NCBI RefSeq assembly: GCF_001640805.2
Contig: NC_066842.1
Coordinates: 25,857,074-25,921,073 of the forward strand
Length of the DNA: 64,000 bases
Origin: Lates calcarifer
Taxonomy: Eukaryota > Chordata > Actinopteri > Centropomidae
Direction of reading: 5' to 3'
Shown: positions 10,551-22,294 of the stretch, one piece after another
Numbering within the stretch: the first letter of the stretch is position 1
Layout of the letters: every line of letters begins with the position of its first letter
Made by a program: the position numbers and the translations under genes
The notes under the pieces: generated by a model
Database searches by the model: none
Seen by the model: only the letters and a program-made list of their open reading frames with translations
What the model was told of the DNA's origin: nothing

Positions 10551-11790
10551 CATGGCAGCCTGACAAGATGTAAAAATACTTCACAGTTCCTATAAAGATC
10601 ATGAAGTGCTTAATGTACACACATTAATTCAGACTGACCTTTGAACCTTTGTGCACCTGTGCTCCTGTGCGGTCAGCCCTCAAGTGAAAAAAGCCTCTTC
10701 ATGTCATATTGTCACCTCTGGGTGAAAACTGGGGCTGAGCAATTAATCAAAATATTAATGTATTGTTCATAAATGTAGTAGTGATATAGTCAAATTTATA
10801 CATTATAGTGAGTTACAGCATGTTATGGTCCCAGTATTTTGTCCATACCATTTCAATTTGTGGTATTATGTTAAATAATATGTTAACATTGAACATTGAA
10901 TTGTTAAATATGGACTAGAGAACAGTGGGTGTCAGTTTGATCTTATTTCAGAGGAAGCACTGAGTGGAGTACTGACGCTTTGATGTACAGTAATGTACAA
11001 GAGAAGCGAGAGATGATGATGAGAAGAGGATGATGAAGGAATGAAGAAGCAGAGGAGCAGAAGGAAGTGGGAATGATAGGAGCTGAAGAGGTCATAAGGG
11101 TGACTTGGCATCTGAGATAATATAAGGAGAAAGAGGAGATGCTGGAGGAGCCTCCTGGGAGCCACCTTAACAGAGGAGGTCTAGACCAGTGGCTCCTCTC
11201 ACTGTCTGTCTACACACACAGATACACACACATAACCAATCTGCTTTCATAAAAACAGCATTGTTCACCTTCAGGGATCAGGATTCTCCTATGGGCAGAG
11301 CCCTGCACAAAATAGTCATCATTCATCTCAAGGTGGTCAACATCAGTTATGACCTGGGCAGGTAACACATATCAGGCTTCTCTCTCTCTGGTCTACTCAG
11401 GACTCCTGCATCATGAAAATGCAATATTTTGCTGCCTGAGCCAGTTGTTGTTGCAGTTCCTGTCACTGCCAACAGAGGAGGATAAAACTCATCAATAACT
11501 CATCAATGACATGTTTTGTTAAATTTACTGTTCATATATTTGATTACATTCAGGAATGTAAGGCCGACCAGGGCTGTGCTGGTGAGCAATGAGTAACGTA
11601 CCAGTTGTCTTCTCTCTCTCCCTGTCTCTCAGTATCTCTCTGTCTCTCTCTCACGTCTCAGTGTGTACATTATGAGTCATGTGAGCCAGTAGCGTTGCAG
11701 TGATCTGGGCCTTTGGATTGCTTTGTGCTTGTGTAAACCGTGGTGCTCTGGCTCCCTGACTGATAAGTGAGCTGCCAATCAAATGGCTGT

Positions 11791-11793
<3 letters not shown>
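10551..11793. other. Intron 1 segment, no recognised element
   Basis: Ordinary intronic sequence, purine-rich around 10990-11160 and TC-rich around 11608-11655. A ggggctgagcaattaatc word near 10731 recalls the end of a fish hAT-like repeat but is too weak to call. Confidence 0.4.

Positions 11794-11837
<44 letters not shown>
11794..11837. repeat. (GT)n microsatellite
   Basis: An uninterrupted run of about 22 units. Confidence 0.95.
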
Positions 11838-11839
<2 letters not shown>

Positions 11840-12643
11840 GTTGGTATGAGCTGTATTTGTCCGGCCTGACTGCTTGCTCACAGACTGTATGTGCCACAGG
11901 TGAAAAAAAATCATTTTTGGAGGATTTAATATAAATTTGTTGCTGCAAAGAATGGATTTTAAAGCATCCCCTCTCTTTGCTTCAATTTACTGTTAATATG
12001 AATTCATGTTTTACTGGAGTGAATGTGAATGAACTCTTAAGGCTACAGATTATCATTACTATCATAATTATACCTCACAGTGCTCCAGCACTGTGTTGGT
12101 GTGTTGTCTTTATTTTGAATGGGACATTCAAATAGTCACTTGGCTTGTGAAAGCTTCAGAGCCATTTAAAACAGTGAGGGTTTGTGCTTGTGAAACACCA
12201 CACAAGCACCCTTCTCAGCTTGGAGATGAGAACCCCCAAGGGGTCACAAGATGATTACCCGGGGAAAAAAATAATCCTTCACAAATGGTTTATTTTTTAA
12301 GATGTATTCTTTTTTATTTTCACAGAAAAACAGTAGGGAACAGAAGAAAAGAACATTGTGTTTTGAGCTGCTTGCAACTCATAGCTTATTGTTTCAGCTG
12401 TACTATTTAATTGTTAGGTGAAAAATGGACATTGGTCCAGGAGGTGTAATTAAATGTCTTGTGTTGTCTGACCAACAGTCCAAAGATATAATATAACAAT
12501 GGTAAAAAAACAGATAAAAACATAATTCTTTGCATTTTAGAAGCTGGAAATAGAGAATTTTTGTTAAAAGTTATGTAACAATTAATTAAAAAGTAGTTTC
12601 TGATTCATTTTTCTTTTAGCTAACTTATCCGTTACTCAACTTC
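11838..12643. other. Intron 1 segment with a possible repeat fragment
   Basis: Mostly plain AT-rich intron. The part near 12228-12290 (cccccaaggggtcacaagat) resembles a widespread teleost interspersed repeat, but the match is from memory and short. Confidence 0.35.
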
Positions 12644-13004
12644 AAGTGTTTCCCCTACCATTGTCTTGGCAGGGCGGCCCGCCCCGCCAACAGGACCCTC
12701 TGCCCTCCCAAGAAAAGGAAAGAAAAAAATGTAAAAATTAAAAAATAATTTACGTTTGCGTCTCTCTCTCTGCTTTCTGTTTCACGTGCGTCTCTGTGTA
12801 TGCGTCTGCACACAGGAGTGAAGAGCCCTAGAGGGGACAGGTGGACAACTCGCCCTTATGTACAGGAAAAGCTCAGACAAGTGTTTGTCTGCCAACTGTG
12901 GCTTTGCTGGCAGGGAGGCTAGCCCTAGTCCTCTCCTCCGACATCTCCCTTGTATACCCTCCCCACCACCACCACCCACACACGTCTGTCTAGGGGAAAC
13001 ACTG
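12644..13004. mobile_element. hAT-like non-autonomous element (copy 1)
   Basis: The left end agtgtttcccctaccattg and the right end ctaggggaaacactg are inverted complements and resemble hAT termini of the CAGTGTTTCCCC type. The left 200 bp matches 57124-57316 in opposite orientation, which proves that this is a repeat. I could not find a clean 8-bp target duplication. The interior has TC and CCA-rich low-complexity sequence and no transposase. Confidence 0.7.
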
Positions 13005-13737
13005 ACTTCTGTTCAAAATTTTTTGATGTTTGTGGTGTAAATTTGAGTCAGAATCATGAAATGTTTCTTCTCTGCAAGTTCCAGCTGATACCTACCAGTG
13101 TTAATATATTTCATACAATATAATTAATATAACTGAAGACTTAAATGTTGCAGCATAAATAGGCCAGATTTAGAAATCTGTTTTTCAGTAGCTACAGCAA
13201 GATTGTTGGTATCTGCAATTAAAAAATCCTTATCAAACTATTTTCAAAATAAATCAACACTGTTTAATTTTCATCCTGTCTTTTTATGTTTTGGTTAAGA
13301 CTGTTGGGAAAAACACATTTGTGCAACATCTTGACATTTGTTTCATCTTCTGTCTCGATGGGGACACAGATAAAGCTTGAATATCTATATAACTAACTTT
13401 ATGTAATCTGTCAGATTAATGAAGCCCTGTTGTAACATCATTTATTATGGGTGTGTTGATCTAATATAACTTAACAGCCCAGAGAGTCAGGAAGTCAGAC
13501 CGTAAACACTCCTCCAGTGTGTAGACCTAACAACAGAACACAACACACAATGTCACTGTGATATCAACTTAAATAACAAAGCTTTTTTTTAAGTTTATGA
13601 GAATATTTGGTCCTTAGCACCTCTCTCTTAAATAATCCTTAACCGTTTTCCTCTTCTCTGTTTTTCCCTATTCTCTCTATCTCTATCCTTCTGCCTCCAT
13701 TTCTCTATCACCCCGTTTTTCTTACATCCATCTAGAG
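13005..13737. other. Intron 1 segment, no recognised element
   Basis: AT-rich intronic DNA with a CT-rich stretch at about 13620-13730. No gene or repeat family was recognised. Confidence 0.45.
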
Positions 13738-13768
13738 CCCCCCCCCCCAAAAAAAAAAAAAAAAAAAA
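13738..13768. repeat. C11-A20 homopolymer pair
   Basis: A run of 11 C directly followed by 20 A. It could be the decayed A-tail of a retroelement or simple slippage; no element body is visible beside it. Confidence 0.9.
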
Positions 13769-13813
13769 TCTCCAGCCAGACCCCTAGCCTTGGCTAACCA
13801 GGTCTTGGCAGTA

Positions 13814-14087
13814 TGATAATGTGGAAAGTTGAACTGGCCCCATTACAGCGAGGCTGATGGTAGGGCTGATAAGGCTGTTGATAATGGGTGCAGATAGCGC
13901 TGACACAGCGGTCCAATAGCCTAGCCCTGCCCCCCAACCCCCACCCCCATTATCATTCCTGCCCACCGATGGGCTCCCAGAACGCTATCTCCTCTCCATT
14001 TCCACTCCTGCGACAGATAAGAATGGAAATACTGACTTCATAGCTGACTGATTAAAGTGTCTGCCTTTCTTGATAATACACAGATAA
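13814..14087. promoter_or_regulatory. Dense GATA-motif cluster, candidate intronic enhancer
   Basis: Nine WGATAR matches lie in 274 bp: TGATAA at 13814, 13867, 13879 and 14071, TTATCA at 13950, AGATAG at 13892, CTATCT at 13985, and AGATAA at 14015 and 14082. About 0.5 would be expected with equal base use. The surrounding DNA is complex, with CpGs (tagcgctgacacagcggtcc), and is not simple repeat. GATA factors activate mammalian Zfpm1, so an autoregulatory FOG1/GATA enhancer is a reasonable inference. Confidence 0.6.
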
Positions 14088-14459
14088 ATTATGTTTTTTT
14101 TCCTCTTCTTCTTTTTCTCTCCCTCTCTCTCTATCTAGAAAAGGGTGGGGCGCAGCAGAGAGAAGAAAAAACCCTCTCCTCTTTTCATTTCTCTTTTCTT
14201 TTGTGGAGCTTTTTTTTGGGGAGGAGGGAGATGAAGTGCAGAAAGGAGGAGAGGGGGGACTGAGAGATTCTGTAGTGGTCATACAATTGGAGGAAGAGTA
14301 TCGAAATGTGGACGTGTATTATATTTGCAGATCCTGTGGGCAATGTAGATGTGTGAAAATGATGCAGGCACAGAGATCATTGGAGAACATCATTGGAGAT
14401 CAGCCTGAGTGCAAGAAAACTTGTATTACAGCCTTTTCAAGTCATTAGAAAGGCAACAA

Positions 14460-14465
14460 GCGCGC

Positions 14466-14508
<43 letters not shown>

Positions 14509-14521
14509 TGTGCGCGTGTGC

Positions 14522-14558
<37 letters not shown>
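14460..14558. repeat. CG/TG alternating tract, about 99 bp
   Basis: Starts with (CG)n, continues as a long TG run, has tgcgcg interruptions in the middle and returns to TG. Strict purine-pyrimidine alternation with CG steps favours left-handed DNA. Confidence 0.95.
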
Positions 14559-14560
<2 letters not shown>

Positions 14561-16430
14561 TGATGGGGGGGGTAGAGATAGAGTAGGGGCAGACAGGCCT
14601 ATTTGCAGCCCAGTGAACTCCCACTGCAGCTACAGCTGTTTCCAGGTTGACTTTTTATCACTGATCGCTCCAGTGTGATACCAGGAAAGATCCTTGATGG
14701 ATATGCTCCCTGCATCCAAATCCTCTAACCCATTTGCTTTTTACCCCCCACCACACACACACACATCACTAGCAACCTCTATCTCCCTCCCCTCTCTTAT
14801 CTTTAGCTCTCCAGCTCTCTGTCTGTCCAACTGAACTTCTGCCCCCCTCCTTCCTCCTATCACCTCTTCCTCCCTCCTCCTCCACGAGGAGAAATTCTCC
14901 ATCTGCTTGATCAGGATGGTGGTGATGACGGTGTCTGCTGTCTGTCATTAGCTGGGTTTCCATTCAGGTTATTGGATGTGAGCTGTGACATAATACACTG
15001 GAAGAGATCATGGTAAATTCAGATGTTTCCATTCTGTAGAAGGGAAATGTTCATATATACTGGATTATTATTTCACAAAAAACATGCTTGCTTTTAATTA
15101 ATCGCGGGAGCAAAATCAGAATTTCAAGATAAATATCTCACATAACGATTCTTAAGACAGTAATTGCAGCAGCAGCAGTAGCAGTAGTAGTAGTGTTGTT
15201 TTTTTTTCTGCTCACATTCTAGATTTAAAGTGAACCTCAGTGGACAATGTCTCCTGTCTACTTTACTGACATTCCACACTCTTACCAGGCCAGGACTGCA
15301 TTATGGTTTTTGAACAGTTCCTCCATTGAAATATGTGTCCAGTTAGAACTTTTTCTCCTGTGACCCCCCCCAAACATGCACGCATTTTGCCTGGATTTGT
15401 TGCTCCACCACCCAACTTATTTAAACCCATATATTACATTTATAGACTACTGTATAGAGTCTTGAGATGTCCCAGTTGTATACTGCATTTAAACGCAACA
15501 TGTGTTTCCCTGCATACACAATTAACAATCTGCAAGTAAATGCAAATGAATTTTACAAATATTTTTAGACATTTGTTTACACTGGAAACCTTTTGAAAGC
15601 TGAAATGCTCTGGTCAGATCTGTGAAGTTAAAATCTGTATGTCAAATATGAATATTGAAGTTGTGATGTGTGCATTTGTAAAATAGTTCAAATTGTTTGC
15701 CGTCTGTGTGTGGATTGGAACATACATTTGTGAGTGCCCCAGATTACACACAAATTATATAATATGGGTTGAATGAATGTTGTAAACATCGTGTTTTTGG
15801 CCCTTTGCCTTTATTGGTATGTTTCCAGAGGAGGCAGTAAGCAAAAAAAATTCTGTGGCATAAAACTGCAGCTGCAGTTACATGGTACATGACTTAACTC
15901 AGCACACTCAGCACAGTGTGCTACTGAGGCCAGAAACCTCTCCTGCAGGGAGATCAGTACAATCCAACCACCTCTGTGATTTAAGCAAAGATTTAATGAA
16001 TCATAAATCTCATATTCAGCCCATAATCCAATTTGATTGTAGTTAATATTATTATTTTTGTTGCTGCCAAAAATCATAATAGGAAATATTAATAAAAGCA
16101 ATTCAACTGAATCCATCTACATCTCTCTGTAATAAAACACACACTGAAACATAATCAAGTGTGTGGTACTGCTAAATGAGGGACGGATGCTGAACGGGGA
16201 TGGAAACGTGCAGTGTGAGCACCAACCAGACTGTGCTAGTATTTCAGTCAAGAGACACATCGAATTTAAAAGAAAAAACAAAAACCAAGTTTTTCATCTT
16301 CAGGTCAATTCACCATGATAAAGCAATGTTTTTGTACATTTATTTTTAGTGCACTAAAAGTCTCCTTAGCTTGTCATGTAGTCATCGAGCAGCTGGGTCA
16401 GTCAGTCATTCCCCCAGTGAGCCAGTCAGA
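14559..16430. other. Intron 1 segment, no recognised element
   Basis: Contains a CT-rich stretch with a possible CNE-like end (about 14770-14950), a short (CAG)n/(TAG)n trinucleotide patch near 15165-15195, and AT-rich intron. No coding exon was supported. Confidence 0.4.
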
Positions 16431-16604
16431 TGTTGTGTTCTCCTGCAGGGAGCAGTGGGATGGAACAACATGCTGTTTGTCCAGGCCACACTAGCTGACC
16501 TTGATAGATTAGACCCAGAGAGGCTTTTCTGTCTGACACAGAGCAATGATAAGTCTGTGTGTGAAATAGTTTTTCCTCTTCTCAGAAATATGGCTGCAGT
16601 GTAG
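16431..16604. promoter_or_regulatory. CNE-like block with GATA sites
   Basis: Complex sequence with TGATAG near 16503 and TGATAA near 16545. It is preceded by an acceptor-like ctcctgcag and an open frame to 16604, so it mimics an exon. The frame (GAVGWNNMLFVQATLADLD...) matches no protein that I know and no FOG segment, and no donor is evident. It is more likely a regulatory element. Confidence 0.3.
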
Positions 16605-16614
16605 GCTGGGACAA

Positions 16615-16616
<2 letters not shown>

Positions 16617-16675
<59 letters not shown>

Positions 16676-16689
16676 GTGTGTGTGTGTCA
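16617..16689. repeat. (GT)n microsatellite
   Basis: A long run with one gcgcgg interruption near its end. Confidence 0.95.
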
Positions 16690-17049
16690 GTCTGACTCTA
16701 CCGACCAATCTTCCTGTCTGTGTCTGTTAATAAGCAACTCCCCTCCCACCTCACTAGATCACTTATCTAAATATATTTTCTTTTCTAGCCCAGAGTGTCT
16801 GCTTTGCTTATACTGCATGTACCAGTTATGTCTTGTCAACAGTGTGCATGTTTCTGCTGCTGCATTAATACACATTAACCAGAACATAGATGCAGAAAAT
16901 TAGCATGGTTGCAAGGTTAATTTGATACGAAAACCTGATTTTACTTGTTAAGGGCAGTACTCTTTTTTTGTCCTTTGAGTCCACAAAGAATGGGGAGTGG
17001 AAAGCTGAAAAAGAAAGAAAGAAAGAAAATAGAGGAAAAAAAACAAACT

Positions 17050-17504
17050 GTGATAAAAAGCCCAGATAAGAGAATGACTGTGTTGTGTAGGAGTTGATAT
17101 CAATGTTATCTATCTGTCTTTTTTCACTCTGTGAGCCCTTCTGTTGTTTTTTAGCCCTTATCTTGCTGCACCAAAATGCCAGGAACAAAAGGGGGAGAGA
17201 GAAAGAAATTACAGTGTGGATTATTCATGGGGGTTGGCTGATAAAATGTTGATGCTGAAATTAAGACCAATACATGGAGGCAGTATTTTTTTTTTGCTCT
17301 GCAAGTGTTTTTCATAATGATATTTGGGTTTTTTAATGTGTGTGTAAAGGTTTTTGCATTGTATACAAGCTGTGCCTTGATAAGTTCTTGCTGTTGCTTG
17401 CTATTAACAGATTAGACCTCGTTTAACTCTTTATGCCCTCCCTGACACCAATTCATTATATGTACAGCCTCTGTCTCCACACACACTCTGGTGGGCCCAG
17501 ATAA
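17050..17504. promoter_or_regulatory. Candidate GATA-rich regulatory region
   Basis: WGATAR matches lie at 17050, 17064, 17106, 17110, 17158, 17239, 17378 and 17499: eight in 455 bp against about one expected. Much of the sequence is complex. It merges into the CNE-like block at 17505-17760, and together they could form one intronic enhancer region. Confidence 0.45.
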
Positions 17505-17760
17505 GCTCAGTTCTCAATCTGTCGCTAATAGAGAGGCACAAACCAGCAGCAGACAGGTTTGAGTTTCCACAATGACAGACCAAAAAGTCGACAACGGTGG
17601 CAGGAGTGGGGCCGTGATTGGCTGCTTTGTGGCATGGAGCTGTCTGGTGGCGTCCCATCAGAAGACATGAAGACAGCAGGTCAGCAGCTTGACCCCAATT
17701 TACATCTGAATCCCTAATTGCTCCTTTGCTCAATACAATAGCTGTGAATTCCAAGCTGAC
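17505..17760. promoter_or_regulatory. Candidate conserved non-coding block
   Basis: Evenly complex sequence with CpGs (aagtcgacaacggtggc), a CCAAT-like cgtgattggctg, and no simple repeat. A minus-strand open frame crosses it but runs into the adjacent TG repeat and matches nothing known. It looks constrained by its texture only; no alignment was possible. Confidence 0.35.
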
Positions 17761-17792
17761 TGTGTGTGTCTGTGTGTGTGTGTGTGTGTGTA
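17761..17792. repeat. (TG)n microsatellite
   Basis: A short GT run with one tctg interruption. Confidence 0.9.
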
Positions 17793-19080
17793 TACTCATT
17801 CATCAGTTGTACAGTGGTAGTTGCTACAAGTACACTCTCTCATTGATGCAGATTTTAGTATAAGCTCTGCTGGAGGGACAGGGATTCTCGTTCTGGTGGA
17901 GCTTTGACCTGTACACATTTGCTGTACATATTTACAGCCCTTTTACAGAGTTTATATGTGTGTGTGCCTGTGTTGAAGCTGGGCCAATGGCTTCCCCGCT
18001 GTGTGAGGGGGAACACCACTACATAGTCATAGCTGTGCTGTTATAATTGTTGACAGCACTGCTCTTCATGTCTGAATATCTTGGGAAACTGAATATAGCA
18101 GTATAGCCAGGCTAGTTTCTCCCCTTTCCACTGTTTATGCTAAGCTCGGCTCAACATATCCTAGACTCCTGTTTGTGGTGGTGACATTGATAACAGTCTT
18201 CTCATCTCTGACTCAAATGTTGGACAGTTCACAATTTGAACATGTACTTATTGCTTTCACGTGGACCCACATGATGAAGCTTTTTGTGCTCATTTGCATG
18301 AGCAGTGCTTGATATTTTATACAGTAATGGCTTGCCCTTTTTATCACGATGGAGTACACCTGTAGAAACAGGCTAGAAAAATCCATAGCTGAAATGAGAG
18401 CAGACTGTAAGAAGATTAATGAAATGAAAGACAGAATGATAAACCATTAATTTAATGTCTTTGGAAAGACATTTTATTAGGTTATATTTCTTATTTTTTA
18501 AGGTTAGATTTTATTAGGTTATTCCAACTGAGATTAGAATCTCTTATAGAAAGAGGGATTTTATTAAGTGGTAAAGTGTCTATCTGGGCAGGGAGAGAGA
18601 GAGAGAGAGCGAGAGATTGTAGGAGAGTGACTGAGACCGGTAGAGAGAGAGAGAGAGAGAAAGTGGTCCTTGTGTTTCACACGTGACTCTGTTTTTAACT
18701 GCAGGTCACCTGGCCTGCTACCCTTTGTTCTCCCACCCCTGCTGCTGGCTCAAGTTACCCCTGTAAGTGTGTGTGTACACCTGAGTGGAGATGAACCACT
18801 AAATTAGCTTTAATTAGTCTGAACGTGTTGCAAATACTAACCTCACATAACATTAAGCTTCCAAATTTGTGAGCCTGTATTTCCACAAATGATGGCAGAG
18901 GTAGGATGAGGGCATTTTGGACATTGGCTGTAATTTCCTCCAGCTCATCGCGGTTTCCTTGCCCATACCTCTTTGTGCCTCTTTGCCCCCTTCCCTCCAC
19001 CTTCCCACCGCCAGCGAGTCTTCTTGTCTGTGTATTAGTATTAGCAGCAGCAGCAGCAGTGTCCCCTGAAGTAAAACAAT
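17793..19080. other. Intron 1 segment with GA repeats and a repeat fragment
   Basis: Around 18105-18175, gctagtttctcccctttcca and tatgctaagctcggct resemble the minus strand of a common teleost interspersed repeat. GA dinucleotide runs lie at about 18594-18612 and 18643-18660. A short cag trinucleotide patch lies near 19044-19060. No gene was recognised. Confidence 0.4.
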
Positions 19081-19090
19081 CTGCTGTAAT

Positions 19091-19260
19091 CTATCAGCGT
19101 GTTATCGGCCCTATCTGAGAGCTGAGAAAGCCGGGGCTGGGGCTGTGGCGCCGCTCTCCAGAGCTGATAAAGTTTCAGAGTTCAGCGATGATGAATGTTA
19201 AGAAACTACACCCTCGTTACCGACGATGTGGACTTGGCAAGGTGGAGCGATAGTGAGGAG
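19091..19260. promoter_or_regulatory. GATA cluster with the extended TATCAGCTCYGRAG motif
   Basis: CTATCA at 19091, ttatcg at 19102, CTATCT at 19111 and TGATAA at 19165 lie in CpG-containing complex sequence. The TGATAA is part of a minus-strand copy of the 14-bp motif (19156-19169, reading tatcagctctggag on the minus strand) shared with 39374, 40303 and 56153. A regulatory element is inferred. Confidence 0.55.
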
Positions 19261-19834
19261 TGTGTGGAGGTGGAAAATGGAGAAAAAGGGAAGAAGAGGA
19301 GGGTGGAGGTGGTGATGGGGAGGGGAGTTACAGAGGAAAAAGAGGTCTTTTTGGCATCAGTTTAAGCTGGGGGGTCAGGACCTGGTGGGTGTTTCTTTTC
19401 TTTTCTTTATTTTTTATTTTTATTTTTTTCAAACACACATACCAAGTCTATTCTTCTCTTAGATTTCTCTGCTCCTGGATCAGGAATCACTTTCTTCTTT
19501 TCTCCTTCCTGTAATAGTTGACTTTCTTTCAGTGGTGATGTTTTAACCTTTTTGCACCCTTAGTTTTTCTGCTCTGTTTAAATATCCCATCTATATTGTG
19601 TGTCTGTGTGTTTCAAAGCTTCACTGAAGATATATGATGCTTAGATTAAATAAACTACTCAGATGTAATGTTTTTATGGCTGCACCATCTCATGAAATGA
19701 AAATATTCTACATCTTGTGCATCATTTTACCCTCCAACTCCCACTAATCAGCTTGACTTTGGAAACTTTAGATCTCCACTAGAATTTAGGTTATGATTTC
19801 AGGGTTTGGACAAAGCTTTAAAACATGCACTTGT

Positions 19835-20100
19835 AGTCAGAGCTGAAATGATGAGTCAATTAATTGATTAGTCATTCAACAGAAAATTAACCAGCCACTA
19901 ATTTGATTTTCCATTAACACCATGTGAATTTTTCAAGCTAAAAGGCCAAATATTTATTTGTTCCAACTTATTGAATATAAGAATAGTCAGGTTTGGACTT
20001 TTGGGCAGATAAAATAATTTAGAAGTATTAAATGAATATTTTTCACTCTTTTTGACATTTTAGAGATCAGATCATTACATCACCTACTTGAAGTGGAAAT
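19835..20100. repeat. Degenerate teleost interspersed repeat (gagctgaaa...attaattgattagtc type)
   Basis: The words gagctgaaatgatgagtc, aattaattgattagtc, gacattttagagatc and the run of related AT-rich motifs are those of a very common fish repeat, recalled as hAT- or MITE-like. Similar but shorter remnants appear near 26620-26840, 43150-43250, 50090-50150, 56985-57050 and 62330-62430. The class is not certain. Confidence 0.5.
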
Positions 20101-21540
20101 ATCAGTGGCTCTAGAAAGAAGGTAAATAGATCAGAAACATCCACAACAAAGACCTCAGTATTTCATATTTTGTCTTTACTCTCTGTTGTGGCCAGAAATC
20201 TGCTGCCAAAGAAATGATGCACAGTAGCAATGAAGATGTCCTTACAGAATAAAAATCTTAGCTCATCAGACTAAGACTGTTTAGATCATAAATTGGTTAA
20301 TTGGATTCCCTTCAGGCCCATTTCTTAGTCTGAAACATTACCAACATCCACAGACATCAAGATGCCAAACATCTACATTTTTCATGGCAGTGTTGCAGCA
20401 GCCCCTTCATTCACTAAAAAATTGAGAATTCTCTTTAAAAAAAATTCTGAACTTGTTTCCCCTCCTTTCTTATGCTTCAGGGTTACCTACCTGCTGTCTA
20501 ACTGTCTAACTGTGTTGTGTTGATATCAAAGTTCTCTCAAACTCTGAGGTCCATCTATCTCCCTGCAGCCATCCAACCGTTAGGCCTCAAAGTCCCTCTG
20601 ATTATGATGCAGGTGATAAGAGAGGCGGCTCACAAAAGCAATGGTACAAATAACTGATAAACCAGCAGGTAGTTAGTCGACTAATGATTAGTGGGCCAGT
20701 TCAAGTCTGCCATATTTTTTACACTCATGCTATTTTTAAGTGCATGGGAAGTGTCCATTCAAAGTGGTGGAGCCATGAGCAAAAAACTGCTAAAAAAACA
20801 GAAGTGCTGCTGCTACTTAAAGACAAACAGATAGTAGGACAAGATCCATGAGCAAGGTTGCACATGAAAACTTAGCTAACAGTGTCACAGTAATCTCAGA
20901 AAACCTTTATTTCTCATTCTTTAAACAATTGTTCAGAACACAGGAGGAGTGGTCATACAGCTCAGGTTCTCTACCTGTGAAAGTCTTATCCTTGTTTTCA
21001 GTGCAGCTCTTGAGCTCAACCTTTCAGGTAAACTGGGTTTGTTAGGTTTAACACTTACTCAAAGCAGGAGACCGTGCTAAGAATTAAATGGACATGAGAA
21101 CAAGATATATCAAGCTTGTTACAAAAAATGCTTGGATCATTACATTGTTGGTTTTGGACAATAAAAATACAGAATGTCCAGACTTATCCTCTAAAGTGAA
21201 GCAGGTGTTGCTTAATGTGGTGACACAACACCTGATCTTTTTGACACAGTATGAGACTGGTTTTTACTGGACAGCACAGAGCACAACTGAATGTGAAACA
21301 GAATGCTGATAGAAAAAAACATGGAGCTTTGTCAGCTTCCCTTTAAAAACAGTTTTTTTCTGAGAGTAGTCTTTTTTTGTATATATATCATCATCTCCTT
21401 CATCCAATCTTTGACTGACACACACACAGACACGCAAAGAGAAAGTGATGCGGTACTCTGGTTCTTATGTGCACAAAAGGAGACTAAAAATGTGCAAAAG
21501 AGAGAATGGGGGGAACTATTGTGATTGTGACAAAGTTCAT
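20101..21540. other. Intron 1 segment, no recognised element
   Basis: Ordinary AT-rich intron. A small complex patch near 20560-20640 contains TGATAA. No gene was found. Confidence 0.4.
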
Positions 21541-21910
21541 GAGCGTATAATAGCAGTTAATGCGTGGCGGGGCACAGGCAGCTTTGTTCGCCAAAGTGCC
21601 GAGCTCTTAATAGAATCTGATAGATAGACGCCTGTCTCCTCAGGCCTCTTGGGGTGGGTGGGGTGGGGGGTTCCATTCAGTAAGCCAACAGTCTCTCTTC
21701 CCTTCTCTCTCTCACTCCTCTCCTTGTCTTACTGTCATTCTATGAAGGAATAATTTGTCAATAATTGGCCGTGTCATTCTCGTCAAGACGGTTTGATAAA
21801 GCGGCGGCTCTTCGGGGGTCGGGCTGGAGAATATCTCAAAAAATGGGGAAAGTAGGGAAAAGGCAGCATGTGGCAGCAGATCTGAGGCAGCGATAGGGCC
21901 ATTAAGCGCT
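21541..21910. promoter_or_regulatory. CNE-like block with GATA sites
   Basis: Unusually CpG-rich for this intron (gcgtggcggggcac, gtttgataaagcggcggctc). TGATAG and AGATAG lie at 21619-21628, TGATAA at 21794 and cgatag at 21891. A short G-rich/CT-rich stretch splits it near 21650-21730. The ATAATTGGCC and ttgataaagcggc texture suggests constraint. Its role as an enhancer is inferred. Confidence 0.45.
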
Positions 21911-22128
21911 TTAGAAGTATTTTAGCTGAATTCACACAAAGCAAAAATAGATAAATAAATAATGAAAAGGAAAAAGTGGAACGTCAACTGTCAGGGAAGT
22001 GATACAGACTTTAAGAAATCATTTGGGAGTGTGAAAGATAAAAGATTATCCCTCTTTTCTGCCAACTTATTGCCTCCTCAGCCATTGCTGAGGCTAATTC
22101 GCTTACTCAAGCAATCACGCGGACATAC

Positions 22129-22134
<6 letters not shown>

Positions 22135-22161
<27 letters not shown>

Positions 22162-22162
22162 A
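22135..22162. repeat. (GT)n microsatellite
   Basis: The first of two GT runs separated by about 70 bp of complex DNA. Confidence 0.9.
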
Positions 22163-22234
22163 TACACCACAGCCATGCTGCCTTCAAAGTGCTGCTGGGA
22201 AGTGCTTATACCAGCAGCAGTATGTTTAAGCTTA

Positions 22235-22235
<1 letters not shown>

Positions 22236-22280
<45 letters not shown>

Positions 22281-22294
22281 TGTGTGTGTGTGTG
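22236..22294. repeat. (GT)n microsatellite
   Basis: A long GT run with one extra G, ending in a short G run. Confidence 0.95.

Noticed and set aside
12858..13040. Proline-rich frame
   Set aside because: It lies inside a hAT-like non-autonomous element and reflects CCA-rich low complexity.
17431..17799. Minus-strand 122-residue frame
   Set aside because: It begins inside a TG repeat and matches no known protein; the complex DNA is better explained as a regulatory block.
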